A stretch of DNA of 64,000 nt from JAJYKC01 sp963823105 (GTDB lineage: Bacteria > Acidobacteriota > Terriglobia > Bryobacterales > Bryobacteraceae), in NCBI GenBank assembly GCA_963823105.1, contig CAWGKC010000002.1, positions 372,001-436,000 on the forward strand, in the 5' to 3' direction. Made by a program: the position numbers and the translations under genes. The notes beneath the pieces were generated by a model. It was given only the letters and a program-made list of their open reading frames with translations, did not search any database and had not been told where the DNA came from. Below are positions 45,291-54,237 of the stretch, piece by piece. Numbering within the stretch: the stretch's first letter is position 1; each line of letters begins with the position of its first letter.

Positions 45291-46117
45291 CAGAGGCTTT
45301 CCAGTTTTTCGAAGATATCCCTGGCCGCCTCGATCGGATGGGCGACCTCGGGAACCTCGCTCAGTTCCAGCAGCAGCGGATATTGATCCGGCCGCGCGCG
45401 CAGCAGATCCATCGTCTTTTTCCAATCGATGGTCCCTTCGCCGCTCAGCGGAAACAGATGCCCGTCGGATTTGCCGTCGTTATCGTGCAGGTGCGTGGAT
45501 CGGATCTGTTTCTTCATAAGGCGGAACGCGGGCTCGACGCCTTCGTTCATATTGGCGTGGCCCACGTCGAAACAGAAGCCCAGTTTCAGATGGGTGATCT
45601 GAAGGAACATCATCAGCCGCTCGGCGGTGGCGAGGCGGTTTTGGGTATTTTCCAGCAGAACTTCCACGCCGCGCTGCGCGGGCGAAAAGGCTGATCTCTT
45701 CGAGCGACGAGAAAGCGGCGTCGATCCGCGCTCGTCGTATTCGTCGCCGGTGACTCCGATGTGCTGGATCAGGAATTGGAAGGGAACGATCTCGGCGATG
45801 TCGAGCGCGCGCTTGATCTCGTCCAGCATGTCGAGCCGCTTGGCTTTCACCGGCTCGGTGATGTCGATGATCGAGTTCGGTCCGGAGCGGCCCCAGATTT
45901 CATCGGTGTACATCGGGGAGTGGAGCGAGTGGAGCTTCAACGTGGAATCGCGGAACCAGTGGCCCAGTTCGGCGATTTGCGCGCGGTCGCGATAATCCAG
46001 ATGCTGGCGGGCGCAGAAAATCTCGACGGAGGGGATGCCGGCCTGCCGGATCTTTTCAAGCCATACCGTGGTGAGGCGATGATTGATGAACAAGTGGGTG
46101 GACAGGACGTGCCGCAT
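45290..46117 (-). CDS. sugar phosphate isomerase/epimerase-like TIM-barrel protein
   Basis: A 275-residue xylose-isomerase-like barrel: STHLFINHRLT, GIPSVEIFCARQHLDYRD, LHSLHSPMY, LGFCFDVGHANM and THLHDNDGKSDGHLFPL supply the typical metal ligands. Between about 45667 and 45720 the frame gives an unlikely segment (RGSTPLSRRSKRSAFSP), while the adjacent frame gives RIDAAFSSLEEISLFAR; a pair of compensating indels probably lies there. The substrate is unknown. It stands between ggt and asnS. Confidence 0.8.
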   Translation of the reverse strand: MRHVLSTHLFINHRLTTVWLEKIRQAGIPSVEIFCARQHLDYRDRAQIAELGHWFRDSTLKLHSLHSPMYTDEIWGRSGPNSIIDITEPVKAKRLDMLDEIKRALDIAEIVPFQFLIQHIGVTGDEYDERGSTPLSRRSKRSAFSPAQRGVEVLLENTQNRLATAERLMMFLQITHLKLGFCFDVGHANMNEGVEPAFRLMKKQIRSTHLHDNDGKSDGHLFPLSGEGTIDWKKTMDLLRARPDQYPLLLELSEVPEVAHPIEAARDIFEKLESL

Positions 46118-46153
46118 GGGTGGTTCGATCTTCTCCGGGCGCGGGGCGCTCCC

Positions 46154-47818
46154 TTAGTATCCCCCGGCTTTGCCGTCCGCGCCGCGCCCATCGGTTCCGC
46201 CCTGCAACCAGCCGCCGGAATTGAGAATCCCCTCGACGCGGGCGACACCGTTCACTTTGTCGATCGGGTAACCCATCTTGAAGAGCAGCTCGGCGGTGTC
46301 GGGCGAGACGCCGCGCTCCAGATACAGCTTGTCGGGTTTCCATTGATGATGAAAACGCGGCCAATCGATCGCGTCCTGGACGTTCATGTGAAAATCGAGA
46401 ACGTTCAGCATCACCTGCAAGACGCCGTTGATGATGCGCGACCCGCCGGGCGCGCCCAGGACGAGGTAGAGCTTGGCGTCCTTCAATACGATGGTGGGCG
46501 TCATGGAGGAGAGCGGACGCTTGCCGGGCTGGATGGCGTTGGCTTCGCCCTGAACCAGGCCGAACATGTTGGGCGCACCGGGTTTGGAGGCGAAGTCGTC
46601 CATTTCGTTGTTGAGAAGGAAGCCCGCGCCGGGGACGGTGACGCCGCTGCCGTAGCCGCCGTTCAAAGTGTAAGTGACGGCGACGGCGTTGCCCGCCGCA
46701 TCGACGACGTTGTAATGGGTGGTTTGGCCCTTCTCGCGGGTGACGGCGATTTTGCCGGGCCCGATTTCGTCGCTGCCGGTGGCGAGCGTGGGCGAAATGG
46801 ATTCGCGGCGTTCACGGATGTATTCGGGGTCGAGGAGCTTCGCTACGGGTACCGGGTAAAAGTCCGGATCGGCGAGATATTCGCTTCGGTCGGCGTAATA
46901 GCGCCGCATCGCTTCGGCGACGTAGTGGATGGATGCGGCCGAGCCGGCCCCGCCTTTTTCGTACCCGGTTCCATCGAGCATCGCCAGCATTTGCAGAATG
47001 CCCACGCCGCCGGAGCTGGGCGGCGGGGACGCCACGATTTCATAGCCGTGGTATTGGCCGGTGAGCGGTTTGCGCTCGATCGCCTTGTACGCCTTCAGGT
47101 CGTCGAGAGTGATGAGGCCGCCGTTGGCTTGCATCGCGCGGTTGAGAAGCCGGGCCGTCTCGCCGAGATAAAAATCGTCGGCGCCGCGGCGGGCGATGCG
47201 TTTCAGCGTGCGGGCCAGTTCGGGCTGGCGCAACGTATCGCCGGGCTGGTAGTAAACTCCGCCTTTGAGAAAGATGCGCTTCGATTCCGGGAATTGCGCC
47301 AGGAGTTTGTTCGCCGCCTCCAGCGATTTCGATAGCGCGTGGGAGACGGTGAAACCGCGCGCGGCGAGTTTTTGCGCGGGCTTCACCACGTCGGCCCACT
47401 TCTTCGAACCGTACTTATTCACCGCCAACTCGAAGCCGCGAACCGAGCCGGGAACACCGGAGGCGCGCCAACCGGCGAGGCCGTCCCTGGTGAGATTGCC
47501 TTGCGGGTCCAGATACATATTGCGCGAAGCCTTGGCGGGCGCGGCCTCGCGGAAGTCGATGAAGGTGGAGCGGCCGTCGGCCATGCGAATCAGCATGAAG
47601 CCTCCGCCGCCGAGGTTGCCGGCGAAAGGATAGGTAACGGCAAGCGCGAAGCCGACGGCGGCCGCCGCGTCTACCGCGTTGCCCCCGGCCTTCAGCATGG
47701 CCACTCCGGCGTCGGTCGCCAGCGGCTCCTGCGCGGTGACCATGCCGTGCTTGGCGTAAAACGGCTCGTGGGCGGTGGCGGAGACCGAGAGAAGAAGAAC
47801 GGCGGCCGGAAGGCGCAT
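46154..47818 (-). CDS. ggt: gamma-glutamyltransferase
   Basis: A 554-residue exported Ntn-hydrolase. Signal peptide (LPAAVLLLSVSATAH), EPLATDAGVAMLKAGGNAVDA, FREAAPAKASRNMYLD (Arg binding the glutamyl carboxylate), and the autocleavage site before T367 in TTHYNVVDAAGNAV, followed by SSMTPTIVL and GAPGGSRI. It degrades glutathione and other gamma-glutamyl compounds in the periplasm. First gene of the leftward ggt/TIM-barrel/asnS/arginase/ddl/S41 series, divergent from the TumE/TumA pair. Confidence 0.94.
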   Translation of the reverse strand: MRLPAAVLLLSVSATAHEPFYAKHGMVTAQEPLATDAGVAMLKAGGNAVDAAAAVGFALAVTYPFAGNLGGGGFMLIRMADGRSTFIDFREAAPAKASRNMYLDPQGNLTRDGLAGWRASGVPGSVRGFELAVNKYGSKKWADVVKPAQKLAARGFTVSHALSKSLEAANKLLAQFPESKRIFLKGGVYYQPGDTLRQPELARTLKRIARRGADDFYLGETARLLNRAMQANGGLITLDDLKAYKAIERKPLTGQYHGYEIVASPPPSSGGVGILQMLAMLDGTGYEKGGAGSAASIHYVAEAMRRYYADRSEYLADPDFYPVPVAKLLDPEYIRERRESISPTLATGSDEIGPGKIAVTREKGQTTHYNVVDAAGNAVAVTYTLNGGYGSGVTVPGAGFLLNNEMDDFASKPGAPNMFGLVQGEANAIQPGKRPLSSMTPTIVLKDAKLYLVLGAPGGSRIINGVLQVMLNVLDFHMNVQDAIDWPRFHHQWKPDKLYLERGVSPDTAELLFKMGYPIDKVNGVARVEGILNSGGWLQGGTDGRGADGKAGGY

Positions 47819-47858
47819 GAACCTTCGATTTTACTAATGTTCCCGCGGAATGTTGGAG

Positions 47859-47877
47859 GTTATCATTGTCTGATAAC
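47859..47877. promoter_or_regulatory. inverted repeat at the toxin start codon, operator candidate
   Basis: A perfect 7-bp inverted repeat, GTTATCA - TTGTC - TGATAAC, spans the proposed TTG start of the TumE-type gene. Position and symmetry suit autorepression by the HTH antitoxin encoded by the next gene. Confidence 0.4.
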
Positions 47878-48264
47878 ATGGGACGGAGAAAGAAGTACGG
47901 CGAGCGCGACACGGGTCTAGATGCGCTCCTCGATCTCGATGGCCAGGTGCTCGTCGTCGACGAGAAAGGCGGCTATTGGGTGAAATTCGAGGCGCGGCGA
48001 GTGGCGGCGACGCCGCAACGTCCGCACGGGCTGCGTTATTCTTTGACGTTACACGGTTACGACAACAGCCGGTTGGTTGGCTTCGACAACTCGCACGCGG
48101 TACGCCGGGTAGAGGGTCCGGGCGGTAAGGCGCCAACGGCCTTCGACCATCGGCACGGCTTGTGATCGATTCGGCCCTACTCATATCGCGACGCAGCCTC
48201 GTTGCTCGCCGGCTTCCGGGCCGGGGTGGACTTCGTACTTAAGGACAAGGGAGTTTTACCTTGA
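47866..48264 (+). pseudogene. tumE: TumE-family toxin gene interrupted by an in-frame stop
   Basis: The frame starts at TTG 47866 (GGAGG six bases upstream) and contains TumE/DUF6516 features: LDALLDLDGQVLVVDEKGGY, WVKFEARRV, RPHGLRYSLTLHGYD, GFDNSHAVR and FDHRHG. A TGA at 48163-48165 stops it, but the same frame continues SIRPYSYRDAASLLAGFRAG and VDFVLKDKG to TGA 48262-48264, exactly the expected family ending. That second stop overlaps the start of the antitoxin gene (TTGA). The interruption is either a real nonsense mutation or a base error. Confidence 0.72.
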
Positions 48265-48629
48265 AAGTTTTACGAGTTGGAATTGCCTCTTACGCGGACA
48301 TGAAAGCCAGGACTATGGCGATTGCGCGCGGGGAGTTGAAACCCAAACCCGGCGATCCGACGGTCTGGTTTCCCTCGACCGCAAGTCTGGCGAGGGTTCT
48401 CTCCGAAAAGAATCGGGCGTTGCTCGCCACAATCCGGGAAGAAACTCCGAAATCCCTTACGGCGTTAGCCGAGATGACGGGCCGCGAGAAATCGAACCTC
48501 TCGCGGACTCTAAAAACGATGAGCCGATACGGCCTTGTGAAGTTGTCGCACGAGGCAGGCGGTAGGGTTACCATCCGCGTCCCCCATGAACGTGTCAGCA
48601 TCGACTTTCCGCTCGGCCGCCCGGCATGA
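48261..48629 (+). CDS. tumA: TumA-type HTH antitoxin / transcriptional regulator
   Basis: A 122-residue protein with a winged-helix HTH in its C-terminal half (SLTALAEMTGREKSNLSRTL followed by KTMSRYGLVKLSH and a basic wing). The N-terminus (VLRVGIASYADMKARTMAIA, LKPKPGDPTVWF) matches antitoxins found next to TumE-family toxins. It starts at TTG 48261, overlapping the full-length toxin frame by 4 bp, so translation was coupled. It should neutralise the toxin and repress the operon, possibly through the repeat at 47859-47877. Confidence 0.75.
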   Translation: MKVLRVGIASYADMKARTMAIARGELKPKPGDPTVWFPSTASLARVLSEKNRALLATIREETPKSLTALAEMTGREKSNLSRTLKTMSRYGLVKLSHEAGGRVTIRVPHERVSIDFPLGRPA

Positions 48630-48688
48630 CGCGTTGAAGAGCGGGCGTCCCGGCGGGCTGGGTTACAATTTAGAATCGGTCTCAAATT

Positions 48689-51418
48689 ATGAAACATCGA
48701 GCGTTGTTGGCCGCGCTGACTTTCTCTGTGTGCGCCGCCGGGCAGGAAAAAAGCATGGACATTAACATACCCTACGAAAAGTTTGTCTTGAAGAACGGTC
48801 TAACCGTGCTGGTACACGAGGACCGCAAGGCGCCGATCGTGGCGGTGAACATCTGGTACCACGTCGGATCGAAAAACGAGAAGCCCGGACGCACCGGTTT
48901 CGCCCACCTGTTCGAACATCTGATGTTCGGAGGGAGCGAGCATCATCCCAGCCAGTATCTTCCGGCCATGGAAGAAGTGGGCGCGACGGATCTCAACGGA
49001 ACGACGAACGAGGACCGGACGAATTATTTCGAGAACGTGCCCACGCCGGCGCTGGACCTGGCGCTGTGGCTGGAATCGGACCGCATGGGGCACTTACTGG
49101 GCGCCATCGATCAAAAGGTGCTGGACCTGCAGCGCGGCGTCGTGCAGAACGAAAAGCGGCAGGGTGAGAACCAGCCCTACGGCGTCACCGACGAGTTAAT
49201 CGTCGAAAACACCTACCCCAAGGGCCATCCGTATTCATGGACGGTGATCGGCTCGATGTCGGATTTGAACGCGGCATCGCTGGAGGACGTGAAGGATTGG
49301 TTCCGCACCTACTACGGACCATCGAACACGGTGCTGGCCCTGGCCGGCGACATCGATGCGAAGACGGCGCGGGAGAAAGCGGAGAAATATTTCGGCGACA
49401 TTCCCCCCGGACCGCCGGTGGCGCACCAGGAAACGTGGATCGCTAAGCGGACCGGCACGCACATTCAACGCGTGGAAGATCGCGTTCCGCAGGCGCGGCT
49501 GTACATGGTTTGGAACATCCCGCAGTTCGGCTCCGCCGACGCCGATTATCTGGATCTGGTGAGCGACATCCTCTCCCAAGGCAAGACGTCGCGGCTGTAT
49601 AAGAGGCTGGTTTACGACGACCAGATCGCCACCAGCGTTATGGCGAGCGTGGACCTGCGCGAGATCGCGGGCCAGTTTCAAATTGTGGCGACGGCGAAGC
49701 CGGGCGCGGACCTGGTGGCGGTCGGGAAGGCCGTGCGCGAGGAGTTGGACCGGTTCTTGAAGGACGGCCCCACGAAGGAGGAGATGGACCGCGCCCAGAC
49801 GCAATACCGGGCGAACCTGATCCGAGGCATCGAGCGCATTGGCGGCTTCGGAGGCAAATCCGACCGGTTAGCGATCGGCCAGGTGTTCCGCGGCGATCCG
49901 GAGACTTACAAACTTTCTCTCGCGCGCGTCATGGCTGCGTCGCCCGCCGATTTGAAGGGCGCGGCGGATCGCTGGCTGAGCGATGGCGTGTATCAGCTTG
50001 AGGTGCAGCCGTTCCCTAACTACGCTGCCTCCGGGACGGGTGCGGACCGCTCTAAGCTGCCGGTTCCGGGCGCTCCTCCGGCGCTGAAAGTTCCCACCGT
50101 CGCCCACGGCAAGCTATCGAATGGGATGAAGGTGGAGTTGACCGAACGGCACGATTTGCCGGCCGTCGATTTCTGGCTGGTGTTAGACGCAGGCTACGCC
50201 GCCGACTCGCTCTCCACGCCGGGAACCGCGAAGCTCACCTCGGCGACGCTGGTAGACGGCACGAAGAAGCGTACCGCACTGGAGATCAGCGAACAGCTTC
50301 AATTGCTGGGCGCGCAACTGCGGGCGAATTCGAACGTGGATCAAACCACGGTTTACCTGAGCGCTTTGAAAGACAAGCTGGACCCTTCGCTCGATCTGTT
50401 CGCTGACGTGGTGCTGAATCCGGCGTTCCCGGAAGCCGATTTCGCGCGGGAGAAGAAGCTGCAACTGGCGGCGATCGACCGCGAACGCGTAACGCCGGTA
50501 CCGATGGGATTGCGCGTGCTGCCCGCGTTGATTTACGGCAAGGATCACGCCTATGGAAACCCGCTGACCGGATCGGGGACGACGGAGAGCGTGACGAAGT
50601 TGACCCGCGAGGATCTGGCGCGCTTTCATGAAACCTGGTTCCGGCCGAACGCCGCGACGCTGATTGTGGTGGGCGATTCCACGCTGGCCGAGATTATGCC
50701 GGTGCTCGAGAAGCGGTTTGGCGGCTGGAAGGCGGGCGAGATTCCGAAGAAGAATTTGAGTGCGGTCACGCCGCCGGAGAAACCGGTGATTTACATCATG
50801 GACCGGCCCGGATCGCAACAATCGGTGATCTTCAGCGGCGGCATCGCGCCTTCGGGCGGCACGCCGCAACAGCCGGCGATCGACATCATGAACGACATCC
50901 TGGGCGGCACGTTCAGCTCGCGGATGAACATGAATCTGCGCGAGGACAAGCACTGGTCCTATGGCGTGTTTAGCCTCGTCATGGAGGCCCGCGGCCCGCA
51001 GCCGTTCCTGACCATCGCTCCGGTGCAGACCGACAAGACGAAGGAATCGATCGAGGAGATGAACAAGGATCTTCACGGCATCGTGGGCGCGCAACCGGTG
51101 ACGGCGGAAGAACTGAAGCTGGCCAAGGACCACGCCATCCTGCAATTGCCTGGGGCGCTGGAGACGAAGGCTGGCTGGGGCAGCCAGCTCGCTTCGCAGT
51201 TGCAGCTCGGTTTGCCGGACGACTATCTGGCCACTTTCGCGACGACGGTGAACGCACTGGCCGCTTCCGCGGTGGAAGACGCCGCGCACACCGTAGTCCG
51301 GCCGGAACATCTGGTGTGGGTGGTAGTGGGCGACAAGGCGAAGATCGAACCGGGCATCCGCGAGTTGGGTCTGGGCGAGATTCGCCATATCGACGGCGAC
51401 GGCAATCCGATTCCGTAA
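48689..51418 (+). CDS. M16 family zinc metallopeptidase (fused pair)
   Basis: A 909-residue exported peptidase (signal peptide about 1-18). The N-terminal M16 unit has the inverted zinc motif H73-L-F-E76-H77 in GFAHLFEHLMFGG, with a downstream glutamate in ENTYPKGHPYS. The C-terminal unit (from about 465) lacks HxxEH and keeps the structural R/Y features (LGGTFSSRMNMNLREDKHWSYG). Together they form one closed-chamber peptidase, as in PqqL/pitrilysin. TACAAT at 48664-48669 could be a -10 box. The serine hydrolase gene follows after 17 bp. Confidence 0.93.
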   Translation: MKHRALLAALTFSVCAAGQEKSMDINIPYEKFVLKNGLTVLVHEDRKAPIVAVNIWYHVGSKNEKPGRTGFAHLFEHLMFGGSEHHPSQYLPAMEEVGATDLNGTTNEDRTNYFENVPTPALDLALWLESDRMGHLLGAIDQKVLDLQRGVVQNEKRQGENQPYGVTDELIVENTYPKGHPYSWTVIGSMSDLNAASLEDVKDWFRTYYGPSNTVLALAGDIDAKTAREKAEKYFGDIPPGPPVAHQETWIAKRTGTHIQRVEDRVPQARLYMVWNIPQFGSADADYLDLVSDILSQGKTSRLYKRLVYDDQIATSVMASVDLREIAGQFQIVATAKPGADLVAVGKAVREELDRFLKDGPTKEEMDRAQTQYRANLIRGIERIGGFGGKSDRLAIGQVFRGDPETYKLSLARVMAASPADLKGAADRWLSDGVYQLEVQPFPNYAASGTGADRSKLPVPGAPPALKVPTVAHGKLSNGMKVELTERHDLPAVDFWLVLDAGYAADSLSTPGTAKLTSATLVDGTKKRTALEISEQLQLLGAQLRANSNVDQTTVYLSALKDKLDPSLDLFADVVLNPAFPEADFAREKKLQLAAIDRERVTPVPMGLRVLPALIYGKDHAYGNPLTGSGTTESVTKLTREDLARFHETWFRPNAATLIVVGDSTLAEIMPVLEKRFGGWKAGEIPKKNLSAVTPPEKPVIYIMDRPGSQQSVIFSGGIAPSGGTPQQPAIDIMNDILGGTFSSRMNMNLREDKHWSYGVFSLVMEARGPQPFLTIAPVQTDKTKESIEEMNKDLHGIVGAQPVTAEELKLAKDHAILQLPGALETKAGWGSQLASQLQLGLPDDYLATFATTVNALAASAVEDAAHTVVRPEHLVWVVVGDKAKIEPGIRELGLGEIRHIDGDGNPIP

Positions 51419-51435
51419 AAGAGGCTGGTGCTCCT

Positions 51436-52656
51436 ATGCGAACTCGGGCGGCACTTCTCGTTCTCGCCGGTTTCTGTTGGGCTCCGGCCATACACGCGCA
51501 AACCGCGGACATGGACCTTGCGCGCCTGGCGCAGATTCCCAAGCGGCTGGAGCAATTGGTGAAGGACGGTACGATCCCCGGCGCCGTTTCCCTGGTGGCG
51601 CGCCACGGCCGCATTCTGGAGCTGGACGCCGTGGGCAGCCAGGATATCGAGGCGAAGAAGCCCATGGCCACCGGCTCCATTTTCCAGATCATGTCGATGA
51701 CCAAGCCCTTCACCGGCGTCGCGGCGATGATGCTGGTGGAGGAGGGAAAGCTTGAGCTGCGCCGCCCGGTGGAGGACTACCTTCCCGAGTTCAAAGGCCA
51801 GTTGGTGGAGGAGAAGCGCGCGGACGGATCGACGGACACGCACGCGCCGGCGCATCCTCCGACGGTGTGGGAGTTGATGTGCCACACCTCCGGCCTCGCT
51901 GGCGATCCCGACGGCGCGCTGGAAGACAATCCGCGTACGATGCGGGTGCCGCTCGCGGACGCCGTGCGCTTCTATTCCCAGCAGCGCTTGCGCTTCGAGC
52001 CGGGCACGAAGTGGAGCTACAGCAACATGGGCATCGCCACGCTCGGGCGCATTGTCGAAGTGGTCTCCGGCGACGACTACGTCCACTTCGTCGAAACGCG
52101 CATCCTGCGGCCGCTGGGCATGAAGGACACCTTCTTCCGCGCGCCGGAAGACAAGCGTGTCCGCGTCGCCATGGTTTACAAGCACGAGAACGGCAAGCTG
52201 GTTCCCTCGGGCGCGGAGATTCTGGCGGGCGATCCGGCGAAATTTCGAGAAGGGGCGAAGTATCCGGCGCCGGAGTTCGGCCTTTATTCCACCGCCCCGG
52301 ATCTGTTCCGCTTTTACCAGATGCTGCTCGACGGCGGCACTTACGGCGGCCATCGGTTTCTGTCCCACGCCTCGCTGGACGTGATGACCCGCGTCCATAC
52401 GCCACACGTCCATCCGTCGGGCTGGCTCGGCGGCACCGGCTACGGATTGACGTTTGAAATCGTCGATAGCCCGGAGGGGATGCTGCTGTTGCACCCGATG
52501 GGCGCTTTTGGGCACGGCGGCGCTTTCGGCACGGAGGGATGGATGGACCCGGTTCATAACGTAGTCCGTATCCTGATGGTTCAAGTGTCCGATGGCACGG
52601 CCGGACCGGCGCGCGCGGCGGTGATGCAGATGGGCGAAGCGGCGGTCTTGAAGTAG
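51436..52656 (+). CDS. serine hydrolase, beta-lactamase class C family
   Basis: A 406-residue exported protein: signal peptide (about 1-21, ending HAQ), catalytic S87-x-x-K90 in IMSMTKPFTG, WSYSNMG (Y-x-N motif) and FGHGGAFGTEGW (HGG replacing KTG). These are marks of the esterase/D-aminopeptidase side of the class C family rather than a true beta-lactamase. ATG 51436 gives the signal peptide; earlier in-frame starts lie within the M16 gene. It converges closely (9 bp) on the acyl-CoA dehydrogenase gene. Confidence 0.9.
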   Translation: MRTRAALLVLAGFCWAPAIHAQTADMDLARLAQIPKRLEQLVKDGTIPGAVSLVARHGRILELDAVGSQDIEAKKPMATGSIFQIMSMTKPFTGVAAMMLVEEGKLELRRPVEDYLPEFKGQLVEEKRADGSTDTHAPAHPPTVWELMCHTSGLAGDPDGALEDNPRTMRVPLADAVRFYSQQRLRFEPGTKWSYSNMGIATLGRIVEVVSGDDYVHFVETRILRPLGMKDTFFRAPEDKRVRVAMVYKHENGKLVPSGAEILAGDPAKFREGAKYPAPEFGLYSTAPDLFRFYQMLLDGGTYGGHRFLSHASLDVMTRVHTPHVHPSGWLGGTGYGLTFEIVDSPEGMLLLHPMGAFGHGGAFGTEGWMDPVHNVVRILMVQVSDGTAGPARAAVMQMGEAAVLK

Positions 52657-52665
52657 CCGCAGGCG

Positions 52666-53836
52666 CTATTTATAAGCCGGAATTCCGGTGACCCGTTCGC
52701 CGATCACCAGCGTGTGGATATGGTCGGTGCCCTCGTAGGTCTTCACCGTTTCGAGGTTGCACATGTGGCGCATGATCGGGTAATCGTCGATGATGCCGTT
52801 GGCGCCCAGCAGGTCGCGGCTCAACCGGGCGCACTCGAGCGCCATGGCGACGTTGTTCCGCTTCAGCATGGAGATGTGCGCCGGCTCCAGCTTGCCCTGG
52901 TCCTTGACACGGCCGGCGTGGATGGCCAGCAATTGCGCTTTGGTGATCTCGGTGATCATCCACGCTAGTTTTTCTTGCACCAGTTGATGGGAAGCGATCG
53001 GCCGGTCGTCAAATTGCTTGCGCAGGATGGTGTACTGCCGCGCCGTTTCGTAACAATCCATCGCCGCGCCGATTACGCCCCAACCGATGCCGTACCGGGC
53101 TTGCGTCAGGCAGCCCAACGGCCCTTTCAAGCCCTTCGGCTCCAGGCAGCATGGCGGAGGCCGGCACGCGGCAATCGGACAAAGCGAGACTGCCGGTGAC
53201 CGAGACGCGCATCGAGAGCTTGCCGTGAATCTCCGACGCCGAAAAACCAGGCGTGCCCTTATCCACCAGGAACCCGCGAATACCTTCTTCCGCTCTCGCC
53301 CAAACGATGGCAAAATCTGCGACCGTGGCGTTGGTGATCCAGGTTTTTTCCCCGTTCAGAACCCAGTGATCGCCGTCGCGCTTGGCGGTGGTCAGCATCC
53401 CGGCGGGGTTGGAGCCGAAGGCCGGCTCGGTAAGGCCGAAGCATCCGATGGCCTCGCCCGATTGCAGCTTCGGCAGCCAGCGCTGCTTCTGCTCCTCGCT
53501 GCCGTACGTGAAGATCGGGTACATTACCAGCGCGCCCTGCACAGAGACGAAGCTGCGCAGCCCGGAGTCCGCGCGTTCGATCTCCTGCATGATCAGCCCG
53601 TATTCGACGTTGCTCATTCCGGCGCAGCCGTAGCCGTCCAGATTGGCGCCCAGAAACCCAAGTTGGCCAAACTCCGGAATCAGTTCCTTCGGGAAGCGGC
53701 CGTCGCGAAAGCAGTCCTTGACCAGCGGCATGGCGCGGTCTTCGACGAACTGCCGGGCGGTCTGCCGCACCAGAAGTTCCTGTTCGCTGAACAGGGAGTC
53801 CACGAGAAAGTAATCGACGCCGGGGAAACGAGGCAT
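52666..53836 (-). CDS. acyl-CoA dehydrogenase, glutaryl-CoA dehydrogenase-like, one frameshift
   Basis: About 390 residues. The N-terminal helical domain (EQELLVRQTARQFVEDRAMP) and flavin-binding region (GCFGLTEPAFGSNPAGM, NGEKTWITNATVADF) are in one frame. GPLGCLTQARYGIGWGVIGA, FDDRPIASHQLVQEKLAW and the C-terminus with catalytic glutamate in KTYEGTDHIHTLVIG are in another. The frames join near 53130 within the coding stretch CTTGAAAGGGCC. The sequence pattern favours glutaryl-CoA dehydrogenase-type enzymes. A tRNA-Gly gene lies just upstream. Confidence 0.87.
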
Positions 53837-53847
53837 TCGGAGAATGG

Positions 53848-53920
<73 letters not shown>

Positions 53921-54237
53921 AAAGTGCGGCTCCTTCATTCTCCACCCCTGGTTTGGCCGATGTCAAGCGGGCCGGCGAGCCGGAAGTCCACTACATTCCA
54001 GCCGTCTCCTGTTTTACATAAAAGTATGAAAATAAACGACTTAAAAATATTGTAACTTAGTAATTGCGGGTCTGGGGAACTATGTTAGACTGAGAATCCG
54101 CAGACGGAGGACATAAGCGGCCGGGTCCGCTTTGGTTAGTCTGTTGGAGCCGTCGGTTCCCAATCGAATCGAGATCCTGGGGAGTCGTGTTTTCCACAAG
54201 CCTGTGGAAAATATGTGGGAAGTTTGCGTTTAATGGC
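53921..54237. other. candidate oriC region upstream of dnaA
   Basis: The 317-bp gap before dnaA holds an AT-rich tract at about 54013-54066 (a candidate unwinding element in an otherwise GC-rich window) and, 120 bp further on, two facing DnaA-box-like 9-mers. A weak promoter is possible at TTGCGG (54064-54069), 16 bp, TAGACT (54086-54091) with TGT in front. Together with the AT-rich dnaA-dnaN gap this could be a bipartite origin, but box number is low. Confidence 0.5.
54190..54211. promoter_or_regulatory. mirrored pair of DnaA boxes
   Basis: TTTTCCACA (54190-54198) and TGTGGAAAA (54203-54211) face each other with a 4-bp spacer, forming a perfect palindrome. Each differs from the consensus TTATCCACA at one position. 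They lie 27 bp before the dnaA start, so they may serve autoregulation, origin function or both. Confidence 0.6.

Noticed and set aside
51436..52656. True class C beta-lactamase (resistance gene)
   Set aside because: The KTG box is HGG and the overall pattern fits the broader serine hydrolase/esterase family.
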